Below are positions 17,643 through 26,373 of a DNA stretch of 64,000 nucleotides, one piece after another. The notes under the pieces are model-generated. The model was not told where the DNA came from. It saw only the letters and a list, made by a program, of their open reading frames with translations, and ran no database searches. The stretch is from assembly GCF_000022325.1 (NCBI RefSeq), contig NC_012034.1, positions 2,834,001 to 2,898,000 of the forward strand, in the 5' to 3' direction. How positions within the stretch are numbered: position 1 is the first letter of the stretch; each line of letters starts with the position of its first letter. Position numbers and translations under genes: made by a program. Origin of the DNA: Caldicellulosiruptor bescii DSM 6725 (GTDB lineage Bacteria; Bacillota; Thermoanaerobacteria; Caldicellulosiruptorales; Caldicellulosiruptoraceae).

Positions 17643-20156
17643 TTACCTTCTCAGCTCAAGCTCAGCCCAGCGTGCTGCCAAGTAAGAGTGTTTGTACAAA
17701 GAATTTGATTTTTTATCAATAATTTTTGGCAAAATATCTTCAAGCTCTTTTGAATACTTCTTATACCTCTCTTTCAGCCTTGCCATGAAATACACAAACC
17801 GCCACGACTTAAAAAGTTCTTCTTGAGTCTGAGTCATCTTTTTAAGATTGCAAACGGCATAGATGCCGTTTATAAGCGCTTTTGAAACGTTTTTGCTACC
17901 AATTAAATCTGCAATCACCTCTTTTAGCTTTTCCACATCCTCATAATCTTCCCAGCCAACAAAATTGCCGCCAAACGCAAAACAGTCTTTTTTTCGCCCA
18001 TCTTCTCTTTGGTATTCTTTGGCTTTGTCTAAATGATCTCCACACACAATAGCAACCCTGTAAATTGGATACTTTTTATCTGGTGCTATTTCAAAGCCCA
18101 TTGAAAGTGTAATGTCTGGATTGTGGCATGAAAAGCTTCTAAACTCTGTATAAATTTTGTGTGCTGTATGAGGTAGCACATCCCACTGACCAAGTATGCA
18201 AAAGTCATCCCCACCTGCATAAATAACAACAATATTGCCATTCTGCTGGCTTACAAGCTTGTTAAAATAATATCCAAAAAACAGCGAAAACTCTTCAGAA
18301 AGAGTCATGACCCTCGAAATAGAATTATCATCTCCAAGCCCTTCTTTGAAAATCCTGCCCAGATTGTCAACATCGCCACGAACAATACCCCATGTTTTGA
18401 TTCCTTTTGATGAGTTTGATATCTCATCTATTGTCTTAAGATTGATTTCATCTTTAAATGGTGCATGGGTTGAAATATCCAGCGCTTCATAAAAATCAAT
18501 CTCAAATTTATCGTCTGATTTTTTTCTGTTTTCAAGATTATTATTTTTTTCTAACAATTTCTCCAATCGATTTCTGTCAATAACAATTGTATTTGTCACT
18601 GGGTTTATAACCTTTTCAGAGTAGTTTGAAAATTCAATCTTTCTTCCAAAGGCTTCAAAAATATCTTCTATGTTTTTAAAATCTGAATACTCGATTTGTT
18701 CTCCCCATGATTCTTTGATAAAATCACTTTTCATAAGTTTTTCACCAAATTCGACAAAACTCTCGCAAAACGGACAAAAATCAGGGTCATCTTCTCTGGG
18801 TCTCAGCGCTCTGTGGCAGTGAGGACATTTTTGTTCATAGTCCTCGTATGGTTCAAAGAATTTCAACTTTTGATTTTCAATAACGTTTCTAAATTTCGAA
18901 ATCTTTTTCCTGTAGATTTTTGACGAAACTCTATCAAAACAATTCCCAAAATTGCCTGAAAAATCATAAAGATCAACTATATCTGTCTCAAGAAGTATAC
19001 TGATTGAGCCTCTGTGTGCTTTAAACAAAAGCTTGTCAATTTCTTTCTGATAATCTTCCACTTTTTCTGCAAAATATGCAGGCATCAGAAGATAAAAATG
19101 TCCACCACCGTTAAATATTAGGTTGCAAATAGGCATATTTTCTTTTTTCAGAATGAACCTTGCAACTGTATCAAGCAAAAATGAGATGTAAAACGACTTT
19201 GCCTTAAGAGCTTTCAGCGCCCCATCCATCTTTGTGTCAAAAACAAAATCTTGAATTCCAGAAATATCACCCTTAACAAGACAAAAGTACGGAAACTCTC
19301 CTTTTTTAATTGAAGAACCTCTACCGGATAAGATTTTTGTATTGATTGACTCTAAAACTCTAACTCTTTCATTTTCCTGTGAAAACTCTTTTTTAAGCTG
19401 CCTGTCAAGACAAAATGCAATAGCAGCAGTTGATTTGCTGTGCGCCCACAGTGATATGTCCGGTTTGGAATAATAAAAAGCTGATGGAATATTGTATGTG
19501 TAAATTCTGATTAAGTTGTAAATTGCTGATGCATATTCTTCTAAATCAAAATGTATTTCATTCAAGGATTTTTCAAACTTATCTTTTAGTATTAAGGCTT
19601 TTTTAGAAAAGTCTTCCCAGAGATTTTGATAGTCATTTCTTGCGTTTGAATAAAAACTGTCAGTGGGATACTTAATTTCATACCTTTTTGTTAAATTTTT
19701 GTAATAAGTTTTTCGACTACTTTTTTCATTTTGGTCAAGACATATCTGAGAAAGAATTGAAATAAGATACTTTGATTTGTCAGCAGATGTATCATCTTCT
19801 TCGATGTCTTTTCTGTCAACACTTGCTGAAATCTTGTCCGCAACGCTTATTAGATATTGACCGTATGATGACGGTTTGTGATGATAAAGAATAAGATTTG
19901 TTACATCTTTCAAAATTTCTTTTTTAAATCTTTCTGGCAATATTTGCTGCACATAATATGCCCCCCAATCCTCATGCCGAGGAGCATGCTTTCCAGCTTC
20001 TTTAAAAAATACATCGTATTCTCTCGATATTGTTATTTTAGCCTCAGAATTTTCGGTTCTCATATAAAACTTGCCAATGTCATGTAAAATAGCGCCAAGA
20101 AAAATGTTGTAATCCAAAATTTTATCTTCTGTTTGATAAGCATTGTAAAAAATCAT
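17643..20156 (-). CDS. cas10: Cas10/Csm1 with intact HD and GGDD motifs
   Basis: The 837-residue large subunit of the type III-A complex. The N-terminal HD nuclease domain has HDIGK at residues 25-29 and further His in KHAPRHEDWG, so target-activated ssDNA cleavage is likely. A zinc ribbon (CPHC ... CPFC) lies at about 442-466. The second palm domain carries YAGGDDF near 647, the active site that makes cyclic oligoadenylate. It is the first gene of the csm operon, with AGGTGGG before the ATG. Second-messenger output fits the Csx1 and Csx20 genes at 28489-30369. An IS200/IS605 element lies directly upstream and may separate the gene from its original promoter. Confidence 0.96.
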   Translation of the reverse strand: MIFYNAYQTEDKILDYNIFLGAILHDIGKFYMRTENSEAKITISREYDVFFKEAGKHAPRHEDWGAYYVQQILPERFKKEILKDVTNLILYHHKPSSYGQYLISVADKISASVDRKDIEEDDTSADKSKYLISILSQICLDQNEKSSRKTYYKNLTKRYEIKYPTDSFYSNARNDYQNLWEDFSKKALILKDKFEKSLNEIHFDLEEYASAIYNLIRIYTYNIPSAFYYSKPDISLWAHSKSTAAIAFCLDRQLKKEFSQENERVRVLESINTKILSGRGSSIKKGEFPYFCLVKGDISGIQDFVFDTKMDGALKALKAKSFYISFLLDTVARFILKKENMPICNLIFNGGGHFYLLMPAYFAEKVEDYQKEIDKLLFKAHRGSISILLETDIVDLYDFSGNFGNCFDRVSSKIYRKKISKFRNVIENQKLKFFEPYEDYEQKCPHCHRALRPREDDPDFCPFCESFVEFGEKLMKSDFIKESWGEQIEYSDFKNIEDIFEAFGRKIEFSNYSEKVINPVTNTIVIDRNRLEKLLEKNNNLENRKKSDDKFEIDFYEALDISTHAPFKDEINLKTIDEISNSSKGIKTWGIVRGDVDNLGRIFKEGLGDDNSISRVMTLSEEFSLFFGYYFNKLVSQQNGNIVVIYAGGDDFCILGQWDVLPHTAHKIYTEFRSFSCHNPDITLSMGFEIAPDKKYPIYRVAIVCGDHLDKAKEYQREDGRKKDCFAFGGNFVGWEDYEDVEKLKEVIADLIGSKNVSKALINGIYAVCNLKKMTQTQEELFKSWRFVYFMARLKERYKKYSKELEDILPKIIDKKSNSLYKHSYLAARWAELELRR

Positions 20157-20231
20157 CTTTACTGCCCACCTTCTTCTTTTATTGTGTAGTTCGACAGATC
20201 TCCACAGGCGTAAATTCGGGTGGTTCCCACC

Positions 20232-20921
20232 CTACTTGTCGCTTATATATACAATCCCATAGTTTCTCAAGTTTTTCGCTGCATTTTCATCTCTATCATG
20301 GATTGTTCTACATTCAGCACATTTCCATACCCTATCCTTCAATTTTAACTCATTGTTGATATATCCACATCTACTACACATTTTCGAGGATGGAAATGTC
20401 CTATCTACCTATATAACTCTCCTGCCATACCAATCTGCCTTGTATCTAAGATATTATAAAAACTTTGACCATGAACTATCAAGAATGTGTTTCGATAATC
20501 TTGTTTTTGATAGTCCCTTTACGTTCAGACTTTCGACCATCATGACTTGGTTCTCGTCTATGATGGCCTTAGAAAGCTTGTGCAAAGGTTGCTGGTTGTT
20601 TGTTGTGTATGACTGCTTATATTTCTTTTTCTTAAACTTCGGCATTCTAAAATGTTTCGGGTTTTTGAAATGGTCTCTGAACGCCTTTTCCTGCTCAAGT
20701 TAAACATTTGCAAGAGCAAGACTGTCTACTTCTCTCACGAAAGGGTATTCTTTTTTATATCTTGCTGGGGTTATTCTTGGAGCCTTTCCACCCTGTCTCA
20801 GTGCTTCTAACTTTTCTTCTAACATCTTGTTCCACACAAATCTACAACAGCCAAAAGTCTTTTCAAAAACTTCTTCCTGTGCTTTATCAGGGTATATCCG
20901 ATACCTATATGCTTTTAGCAT
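20232..20921 (-). pseudogene. tnpB: tnpB remnant (RuvC-type RNA-guided nuclease of IS605)
   Basis: Three non-contiguous pieces of TnpB remain: the N-terminus (YRYRIYPDKAQEEVFEKTFG, 20921-20700), a piece with the RuvC-II-like VMMVESLNVKGLSKTRLSK (20645-20454), and the C-terminus with zinc ligands CSRCGY and CAECRTIHDRDENAAKN, ending at 20232. The total is about 690 nt against 1.1-1.2 kb for an intact gene. The first catalytic Asp region is missing and frames change, so it is inactive. Confidence 0.85.
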
Positions 20922-21322
20922 TTTCTTTTCTCACCTTGACTCTCGATATATCTTCTAATTAACTCAACTGGAGCACCACCACTTGTCAGCAAACAATAAC
21001 TTCTTGACCAAAAATATTCCTGCCATAGTTTTTGCTTAATTTCAGGAAATTCTTTTTTTATGAGTCTTGAAGAGGCACTTTTATAAGCATTTATAAACTT
21101 AGAAAGTGGTGTTGTAGGAGTTGCCTTGAACAAAACATGAATGTGGTCTTTATCATGATTCCACTCAACTATGGTTATGTTGTAATTGGGTTGAATGTAC
21201 TCAAAAATTTCTTTTAATCTTTTTGAAATTTTCTCATCTATCACATCTCTTCTGTATTTTGTCACTAAAATCAAATGGTAGTAGAGAAGAAATACTGAAT
21301 GTTTATTTGAGTCAAATTTCAT
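20915..21322 (-). CDS. tnpA: TnpA, Y1 HUH transposase of IS200/IS605
   Basis: A 135-residue single-strand DNA transposase. The HUH motif is H60-I-H62 in DKDHIHVLF and the catalytic Tyr is Y125 in LIRRYIESQG. Length and both motifs match active members of the family (about 130-150 residues). The ATG at 21322 follows GGTGATG; the frame is open to 21373 but without a site there. It appears intact, so the element could still move if its ends are intact. Confidence 0.93.
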   Translation of the reverse strand: MKFDSNKHSVFLLYYHLILVTKYRRDVIDEKISKRLKEIFEYIQPNYNITIVEWNHDKDHIHVLFKATPTTPLSKFINAYKSASSRLIKKEFPEIKQKLWQEYFWSRSYCLLTSGGAPVELIRRYIESQGEKRKC

Positions 21323-21485
21323 AATCATCACCAGTTTTATTATATACCGAAACTGAATATTTATCAACTGCAATTCATCTCCGTTTTATAGAAGATGAAG
21401 ACTTCTTGCGAAAAGTCCGTTAAAATACACTTTATTCCATTATAAAACAAAATCTCTTTAAAGGAAAGATTTACTTATAAAAAAT

Positions 21486-21836
21486 TTACTTTAGCTCAAA
21501 CAAGTTGTTTTCAATAATTATCTTTGCAAAATCAAGAGCTTTTTCCTTGAAATCATTGTAGCTGTATATTTCATCTACTAAACCAAAATTAATATGCCCG
21601 TTTTTAACATGAGCCCCTATAAAGTTAAAACCAGTGAAGGATTTTTCAAAGTTGACAGAAAACAATATCTCACCCGTTGTTTTATCTCTGCCTATAAGTC
21701 TGAAAGGATAGTTTATAAGCGGAAGGTTACATTCATTGGCTTGCAAAAATACTCCTTCAATTTGGTCAGTGATTTCAATCTCCTCAACCACTGAGGCTTG
21801 CGATAGATATTTTGCTAAATGTGGGTCTAAAATCAT
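21486..21836 (-). CDS. Hypothetical protein, 116 residues
   Basis: A small soluble protein starting with ATG at 21836 after an AAAGGAG-like site. It is mixed alpha/beta, with segments such as LINYPFRLIGRDKTTGEILF and a helical C-terminus (KEKALDFAKIIIENNLFELK). There is no signal peptide, membrane span or recognised motif. It lies just downstream of a disrupted small gene and between the insertion sequence and array 2. The family is not recognised. Confidence 0.55.
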   Translation of the reverse strand: MILDPHLAKYLSQASVVEEIEITDQIEGVFLQANECNLPLINYPFRLIGRDKTTGEILFSVNFEKSFTGFNFIGAHVKNGHINFGLVDEIYSYNDFKEKALDFAKIIIENNLFELK

Positions 21837-21866
21837 GTTTTTACTCCTTTCTGTTGAAATTTGACA

Positions 21867-22364
21867 TTACAAATCATCAAGGCTTCCCATTTTTTCTTTG
21901 CTATTAGTCCACACACTGAATTCTCTTTTATAAACTGTCTTTAAAATCTCAAAACTCATAGAATAACTTTGTAAACATCTCAATTTTTCCTTTGTAATTG
22001 ATGAATCTTCCAGAATACTTACAATGATCTTGTAATTTGCTTTTATCATTCTGCAAGTCTCATAAAGTTGTTTAAGGTTTTCTTCTTCTATGTCATCATA
22101 GGTTGGGAATCCAAACAATTGGGTTATCTGTGGCATTCTTTCTGCCATTTTCTATGTGGTTATCATATAAAATTTTTCTTAGCACCCATGCAGGCTTGTC
22201 ATTCCCCCAGAGATTTAACATATAGTCTGGAATAATCCCGCCATGGTTCATGTGTCAGACGCCAACAAGTACAGAACAGGTAACTGTTCCCATTTTATAC
22301 TCCCCTTCTTCTCTTCTATTTTTTGAGCTGGCAATTTTTTAGTTTCTGTTGTAAGTTTAATCAT
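21867..22364 (-). pseudogene. Disrupted small gene, probably two frameshifts
   Basis: Protein-like sequence runs through three frames in order. First, from an ATG at 22364, comes MIKLTTETKKLP ending KWEQLPVLYLLASD. It continues in another frame as HMNHGGIIPDYMLNLWGND and KPAWVLRKILYDNHIE. It then continues as the open frame 22148-21867, beginning near RMPQITQLFGFPTYDD. Joined, they would give about 160 residues with no duplicated or missing part. The last part alone has no ribosome binding site. I do not recognise the family. An alternative is that the 93-residue frame at 22148-21867 is a real gene by itself. Confidence 0.45.
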
Positions 22365-22627
22365 CTCAAAGTTTATTTTATAACTTTTTTTGGCAGTTGA
22401 AAAGTTCAAAAAATATGCGAACTTTTAATAATGATAGCAATTATTTAGTCAGTGTGCAACCTGTATAGTCATTATATTATCGTTCAAAATAAAAAGATAT
22501 GTGTCAAAAATTTAATAAAACAAAATAATACTTTTACATTCATTTTGTCCTTAGATTTACTTTTATGTTTGTTTATATTCTTCTATATGGCTCCATGTGT
22601 TTAGAAAAATAAGACTTAAATTAGCTT

Positions 22628-22807
22628 TTGTATTTACCAATTCCTGTCGACCTGCAATCCCCCCAAAAACCCCCGGGGGTCGACAGCAAAAGACAAATTT
22701 TGGCATGTATTGACTTGTGGGCTTTTGAGGTGTATAATAGAAACAACATACTGCAGCTTGAAAACTTAACCATTTGTTCCTTGTTGCATTCTGCAAGCTA
22801 TCCACGG
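22628..22807 (+). promoter_or_regulatory. Leader of CRISPR array 2
   Basis: About 155 nt here is nearly identical to the sequence before array 3 (32078-32233), so it is the conserved array leader. It carries a strong inverted repeat, CTGTCGACC at about 22645 and GGTCGACAG at about 22678, enclosing a C-rich then G-rich segment, and a sigma-A-type promoter. The 25-30 nt next to the first repeat differ between the two leaders. Confidence 0.88.
22710..22738 (+). promoter_or_regulatory. Sigma-A-type promoter of CRISPR array 2
   Basis: TTGACT at 22710-22715 and TATAAT at 22733-22738 are separated by exactly 17 nt, a near-perfect housekeeping promoter. Transcription would begin about 65 nt before the first repeat and run through the array on the plus strand. 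Confidence 0.85.
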
Positions 22808-23631
22808 GTTTGTAGCCTCCCCTTTGGGGATTGAAACCGATGAAGGATTGTAGGATTTTTGCAATATATAAACGTTTGTAGCCTCCCCTTTGGGGATTGA
22901 AACTATAATAGTTGCTCGCATAGGAAACTCTATACATTGTTTGTAGCCTCCCCTTTGGGGATTGAAACAAAGTTTATCTATTTCTTCTTGCGTTTTATTT
23001 GTTTGTTTGTAGCCTCCCCTTTGGGGATTGAAACAAATATTTAGCGCTTTGTCTTTAAATTGAGAATATAAGTTTGTAGCCTCCCCTTTGGGGATTGAAA
23101 CGTCCCTCACAACGATGAAACAATCAAAAGAATCTATTGTTTGTAGCCTCCCCTTTGGGGATTGAAACTAAACAAATTAATGTAGCTAAATTTGTCGCCT
23201 TGTAGTTTGTAGCCTCCCCTTTGGGGATTGAAACTCCAGTGGGATGGAAAGAGATGAAATAATGTCAAAAGTTTGTAGCCTCCCCTTTGGGGATTGAAAC
23301 AAAATAATCAAAGATTCTTTTACCCCACCTACACATCGTTTGTAGCCTCCCCTTTGGGGATTGAAATCAATATCGAGAATAATCTTTCTTCCTTCAGTAG
23401 TTTGTTTGTAGCCTCCCCTTTGGGGATTGAAACGATAATGAGGGATTGAAAGTTGGTGAGCTTGTGAAAGTTTGTAGCCTCCCCTTTGGGGATTGAAACT
23501 TCCTTGTATTCGCTACAGGCAAAGTGATTTTACCAGTTTGTAGCCTCCCCTTTGGGGATTGAAACTCATAATTTAATCTTCTGCGTGTTTGTCTGCGCAA
23601 AGTTTGTAGCCTCCCCTTTGGGGATTGAAAC
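22808..23631 (+). CRISPR. CRISPR array 2: 13 repeats, 12 spacers
   Basis: Thirteen 30-nt repeats start at 22808, 22874, 22939, 23005, 23072, 23139, 23205, 23271, 23338, 23404, 23470, 23536 and 23602. Each begins GTTTGTAGCC and ends GATTGAAAC (GAAAT in the ninth). Spacers are 35-37 nt and all differ. The AAGGGG/CCCCTT-type core lets the repeat form a small hairpin, and the ATTGAAAC end is the usual 5' tag of mature crRNA, so the leader is on the left. The array does not end at 23631: a degenerate terminal repeat follows at 24127 after 495 nt of phage-like coding sequence. Confidence 0.97.
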
Positions 23632-23720
23632 GTTATTATGAAGATTTTGACACTTTAGAGCAAGAACTTGATACAAATATACTTGACAATTTTGAACTTG
23701 ATGAGGCGGCACCATTTTGA
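23632..23720 (+). pseudogene. C-terminal fragment of a gene cut off by a CRISPR repeat
   Basis: Directly after the thirteenth repeat a frame reads YYEDFDTLEQELDTNILDNF and ELDEAAPF, then TGA at 23718-23720. It has an acidic, protein-like character, no start codon, and its stop overlaps the ATG of the next gene (TGATG), as in phage operons. The 5' part of the gene is absent; the repeat marks the junction. Confidence 0.55.
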
Positions 23721-23956
23721 TGGTATATGAAGTTACTTATAACAATTCAAGACTTGTGTTTGAAGGAAAAGAAATTAATTATTTCAAGATTTTAGAGGCT
23801 TTAGATAAGCTTAGAGATTTGCGTGACTATATTGAACTGTTTTACACTGAGTATTCTGGTCTTCCTCTTACCTCTCTTCCATATGATGTTTTACTTGATA
23901 TTTTTACAAACTATCTTGACTTTATAGGTGTACAAATAAAGGTTATAGGTAGGTAA
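23720..23956 (+). CDS. Small phage-like protein, 78 residues, inside the end of array 2
   Basis: The ATG at 23720 overlaps the preceding stop codon, and the stop lies 8 nt before the RecA-like fragment. The sequence is acidic and helical (YFKILEALDKLRDLRDYIEL) and contains LTSLPYDVLLDIFTNYLDF. The family is not recognised. Tight coupling with its neighbours suggests that all three came from a phage or plasmid operon as one piece. Confidence 0.55.
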   Translation: MVYEVTYNNSRLVFEGKEINYFKILEALDKLRDLRDYIELFYTEYSGLPLTSLPYDVLLDIFTNYLDFIGVQIKVIGR

Positions 23957-23964
23957 ACTTTTTT

Positions 23965-24126
23965 ATGGGTGACAAGGCAAAAATAATTGAGCTCATGAAA
24001 GCTATTAATAAAGCTAAAGGTGGAAATGTGATAGGTTTTTTGGTAAGATAGCACCAAAATCTATTCCGGTAATTCCAACTCAATCACTTATTCTGAACAA
24101 ACAGCTAGGTATTGGTGGATTTCCAG
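23965..24126 (+). pseudogene. N-terminal fragment of a RecA-like recombinase
   Basis: From the ATG at 23965 the translation reads MGDKAKIIELMKAINKAKGG and NVIGF; after a one-base frame change it continues GKIAPKSIPVIPTQSLILN and KQLGIGGFPG. This matches the RecA N-terminus, where members read VIPTGSLSLDxALGxGGxPRGRI just before the Walker A loop. The frame ends in the degenerate CRISPR repeat at 24127, so the ATPase core is missing. It is probably from a phage-type RecA. Confidence 0.6.
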
Positions 24127-24156
24127 GTTTGTAGCCTCCCCGTTGGGGATTGAGAG
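24127..24156 (+). repeat. Degenerate terminal repeat of CRISPR array 2
   Basis: It starts GTTTGTAGCC like the other repeats but has CCCCGTTGGGG in the core and ends GATTGAGAGG. The same type of 3' decay is seen in the terminal repeats of array 1 (GAGGG) and array 4 (GAGAAG), which identifies it as the original array end. Confidence 0.85.
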
Positions 24157-24285
24157 GAAGCCTTACCTTTGGTGTTTGAGGTGTGGGAAAGGTTTCCTTT
24201 GGGATTTGAGAGGTAGAAAATGAAGACTCTTCTTAAATAGTTGAAATGGATTGTATGTTAAAATTTTTTAACTTCTGGGAGAATA

Positions 24286-24327
24286 AAAAGATGCCAGGGA
24301 TAAAGAAACAACTCCCCGGCATCTTTT
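24286..24327 (-). terminator. Probable bidirectional terminator
   Basis: An inverted repeat AAAAGATGCC ... GGCATCTTTT with a further GGG/CCC pairing inside. It lies 22 nt past the stop of the minus-strand zinc-ribbon gene, with U-rich tracts on both strands. Confidence 0.8.
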
Positions 24328-24348
24328 ATATGCAGTTTTAAATTGACA

Positions 24349-25191
24349 TCATTCCTCTATTATATCCTCTCCTTCATCTTCTAATCCTTCTGGATACATA
24401 TCCTCAGGATCTGCATAGTGGCATATGTTAAATGTTGTAACATCAACTGATGATACTGGTGAGCTAATCGGAAAAAGTGCCATTGTAAGAGAAATGCAAC
24501 CTTTTTTCAAATCTTCTATTAGCATTTCGAGTCCTATTTTGTCTTTATCAAGAATAATTGTTTTAACTGGGGGAATTTCAAATTCTGATACTGAACAATC
24601 AGCGTCAAGACCAGCTTCATTATCAATTCCAGCTTGCTCAATAGCTTCTTCATAAGGATTATAATCTCTTATCTTTTCCTTTATTACTTCAATTGCTTTT
24701 TTATCTACTGTTGACATGTAGAAAATGCCACATTTTTTGCAAACCATATATGCAACATTTTCAAAATTCAGGGTGTATCCTGCCACTTTGACATTGACTC
24801 TTTTGCCCCATTCAATTTTCATCTCACTACTTCCGCATTCAGAACATATTGAAGGGGACAAAACTTTAATTAGAATGTTATCATACTTAAAGTGATCTTT
24901 CTTATCTATTTTGTCTTTTATAGTTTTTATTTTTGTATTCCAGCACTGGTCAGGATTGCAGCTTGAGTCTTTTTCTTCTTTGTTATTAGGGCAAAGTCCA
25001 ACCCACCCAGGACACTTTTTTGCCTGCAAATACTCTTTTGGCCTTTTGAAATTGCCAATTTCATCTTTTAATAGTTCTCTCAAACTTGCAAATGTTCTCA
25101 AACTTTCTCCAACATAATCAATCAAAGTTTGTTCATAATAAGATTCATGAAGTTTTACCACACCATCTTCATCGATATAAAAATAACTCAA
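24349..25191 (-). CDS. Zinc-ribbon protein, paralogue of the gene at 50207
   Basis: A 280-residue soluble protein with two zinc-binding regions: a Cys-rich segment (CPGWVGLCPNN ... SSCNPDQCW) near residues 62-90 and a ribbon SICSECGSS ... YMVCKKCG at about 120-170. The C-terminus is acidic (DEGEDIIEE). It aligns along its length with the protein at 50207-51049 (shared pattern CP.....GLCP.....DS.C....CW, PSICxECG, NFxxVAYxxCKKC, and a DKxxLExxIxxL segment). A TTG at 25191 preceded by AAGGTGG is the likeliest start and gives the same length as the paralogue; GTG at 25203 is possible. It lies close to array 2, and its paralogue lies beside a Csx20 relic. Function is unknown. Confidence 0.7.
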   Translation of the reverse strand: MSYFYIDEDGVVKLHESYYEQTLIDYVGESLRTFASLRELLKDEIGNFKRPKEYLQAKKCPGWVGLCPNNKEEKDSSCNPDQCWNTKIKTIKDKIDKKDHFKYDNILIKVLSPSICSECGSSEMKIEWGKRVNVKVAGYTLNFENVAYMVCKKCGIFYMSTVDKKAIEVIKEKIRDYNPYEEAIEQAGIDNEAGLDADCSVSEFEIPPVKTIILDKDKIGLEMLIEDLKKGCISLTMALFPISSPVSSVDVTTFNICHYADPEDMYPEGLEDEGEDIIEE

Positions 25192-25212
25192 CCCTATCAC
25201 CACCTTGATTCT

Positions 25213-25359
25213 TTATATTCTAAAAAAGCCTTTAATAATTCCTAAGATAAATTTAAACATTAAATATAAAATTCCAAGCGAAATGAGTATTAGCGGCAGG
25301 AGGATTGGAGCAAGGATAATCAAGATAATGACGGCAAACACTATCCCATATTTTGCCAC
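25213..25359 (-). CDS. Small hydrophobic protein, 42-48 residues
   Basis: An open frame from GTG at 25359 (or GTG at 25341) to TAA at 25213, with almost continuous hydrophobic sequence (VIILIILAPILLPLILISLG then ILYLMFKFILGIIKGFF). AAGAGGTGG overlaps the first start and lies 15 nt before the second. It ends about 20 nt before the zinc-ribbon gene, so the two may be co-transcribed. It would be a single- or double-pass membrane peptide; a chance frame is possible. Confidence 0.45.
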   Translation of the reverse strand: MAKYGIVFAVIILIILAPILLPLILISLGILYLMFKFILGIIKGFFRI

Positions 25360-25730
25360 CTCTTAAAGTAAAACATTTTTCATCTAAGCTTTAATAACTC
25401 TATTTTTCTTACACCCTCATCACACTTTATTCCTCTTATACAGTTTACAACCAGCCACATTTTTGATCAACTCCAAAATTTATGCGAAGTTTAATGATCA
25501 AATTTATCAGGTGAGATTAAAAATTTATTTCACCATAAATTTTTGCCATAAACAACATAATCTCAAATACTTTATTCTCAGAAAATAACTGCACAACTGA
25601 GAAAATCACAGTTTTAACTCTAATCAAAAACCAACTTCGCATAAAAATTTGTCTTTTCAAAGAGAATAAAACTCAGTTAAAATAACTTTGCTGCTGCTTG
25701 CAGCAAAAAATTTAAAGGGAGATGATAAGC
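25360..25730. other. Intergenic region with a hairpin before the gene at 25731
   Basis: About 370 nt of AT-rich sequence between divergent genes. A perfect 8-bp hairpin (TTTGCTGC at 25687-25694 and GCAGCAAA at 25700-25707, loop 5 nt) ends just before the ribosome binding site of the plus-strand gene. No further gene is visible. Confidence 0.5.
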
Positions 25731-26276
25731 ATGCAGCAAAAATCACTTCTTGAAAAGCTCTCATCAATAAGATTTCGCCAATACGTTTTGCAAGAAGAAG
25801 GTTTAAACTCCTGGTGGGATTTTAGAATGCCAATTGAAGATGATTACACTACACTATTTGAGCTGATCAAATCAATAAAAAGCGCAAGGCTTGTGTTCAA
25901 AGCTTTGATGGCATGCAAAAGATACTTTAGAATAATTCCTTCAAAAAAAGGTCTGTGCCTTGTCTACAGATTCTCAATTCTCTCAACAGCAAAAAATCCA
26001 GAACTTCCAGTTGACATAAATCAACCAACAGAAATAATTGAATACAACGGCATAAAATGGTTTGTTGAAGAATTTGGTTCTCTTATTGTCATCGGTGAGG
26101 TTAACATAAACAAGGTTAAAAGAATTGTCGAAAAACTTGAAGAAAACTGGAAGAAAAGATATCCAAAGATAAGAGAGAAGGAAATTAAAAAGTATATCGA
26201 CATCATAAAGAATGAAAACATAGAAGAAATGAGAAGAATATGGGATGCTTTTGTAGATGTTGTAAATGGAGACTAA
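25731..26276 (+). CDS. Hypothetical protein, 181 residues
   Basis: A soluble protein with a helical N-terminus (SLLEKLSSIRFRQYVLQEEG), a central beta-rich part (YFRIIPSKKGLCLVYRFSIL, IIEYNGIKWFVEEFGSLIVI) and a charged helical C-terminus. No known motif is recognised. The ATG at 25731 is chosen because GGGAG lies 9 nt upstream; an ATG at 25722 would be too close to that site. It stands alone, transcribed away from the zinc-ribbon gene and followed by a hairpin. Confidence 0.65.
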   Translation: MQQKSLLEKLSSIRFRQYVLQEEGLNSWWDFRMPIEDDYTTLFELIKSIKSARLVFKALMACKRYFRIIPSKKGLCLVYRFSILSTAKNPELPVDINQPTEIIEYNGIKWFVEEFGSLIVIGEVNINKVKRIVEKLEENWKKRYPKIREKEIKKYIDIIKNENIEEMRRIWDAFVDVVNGD

Positions 26277-26281
26277 CTATA

Positions 26282-26308
26282 GGCTGTCTGCAGTTTTTGC
26301 AGGCAGCC
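26282..26308. terminator. Stem-loop after the gene at 25731
   Basis: An 11-bp stem (GGCTGTCTGCA / TGCAGGCAGCC, one G-T pair) with a 5-nt loop, 5 nt past the stop codon. It has no good T-tract, so it may stabilise the mRNA end or act as a weak terminator between convergent genes. Confidence 0.55.
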
Positions 26309-26373
26309 CGGTAACCATAAGGGAATATTTTATGGCAGATTCATAGTTTTGCATCTAAAGCTTTCCATATTGA

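Larger units (their letters stand above)
20190..21430 (-). mobile_element. IS200/IS605-family insertion sequence with intact tnpA and decayed tnpB
   Basis: The tnpA and tnpB genes sit in tandem on the minus strand, overlapping by 7 nt. The limits given are approximate. Elements of this family have no terminal inverted repeats but subterminal hairpins, and a GAAGACTTC-containing segment near 21405-21413 may be one of them. It lies between cas10 and array 2, so it could have separated cas genes from the array. Confidence 0.7.

Noticed and set aside
22563-23600. Several open frames on both strands across the CRISPR arrays (also 32013-34321, 38655-38985 and 12918-13430)
   Set aside because: Their translations are the repeat read over and over (FNPQRGGYK, FQSPKGRLQ, FVASPLGIET). 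They are by-products of a repeat without stop codons, not genes.
25381-25680. A possible RNA gene or riboswitch in the gap before the gene at 25731
   Set aside because: Only AT-rich sequence and one short hairpin were seen, with no conserved riboswitch core.
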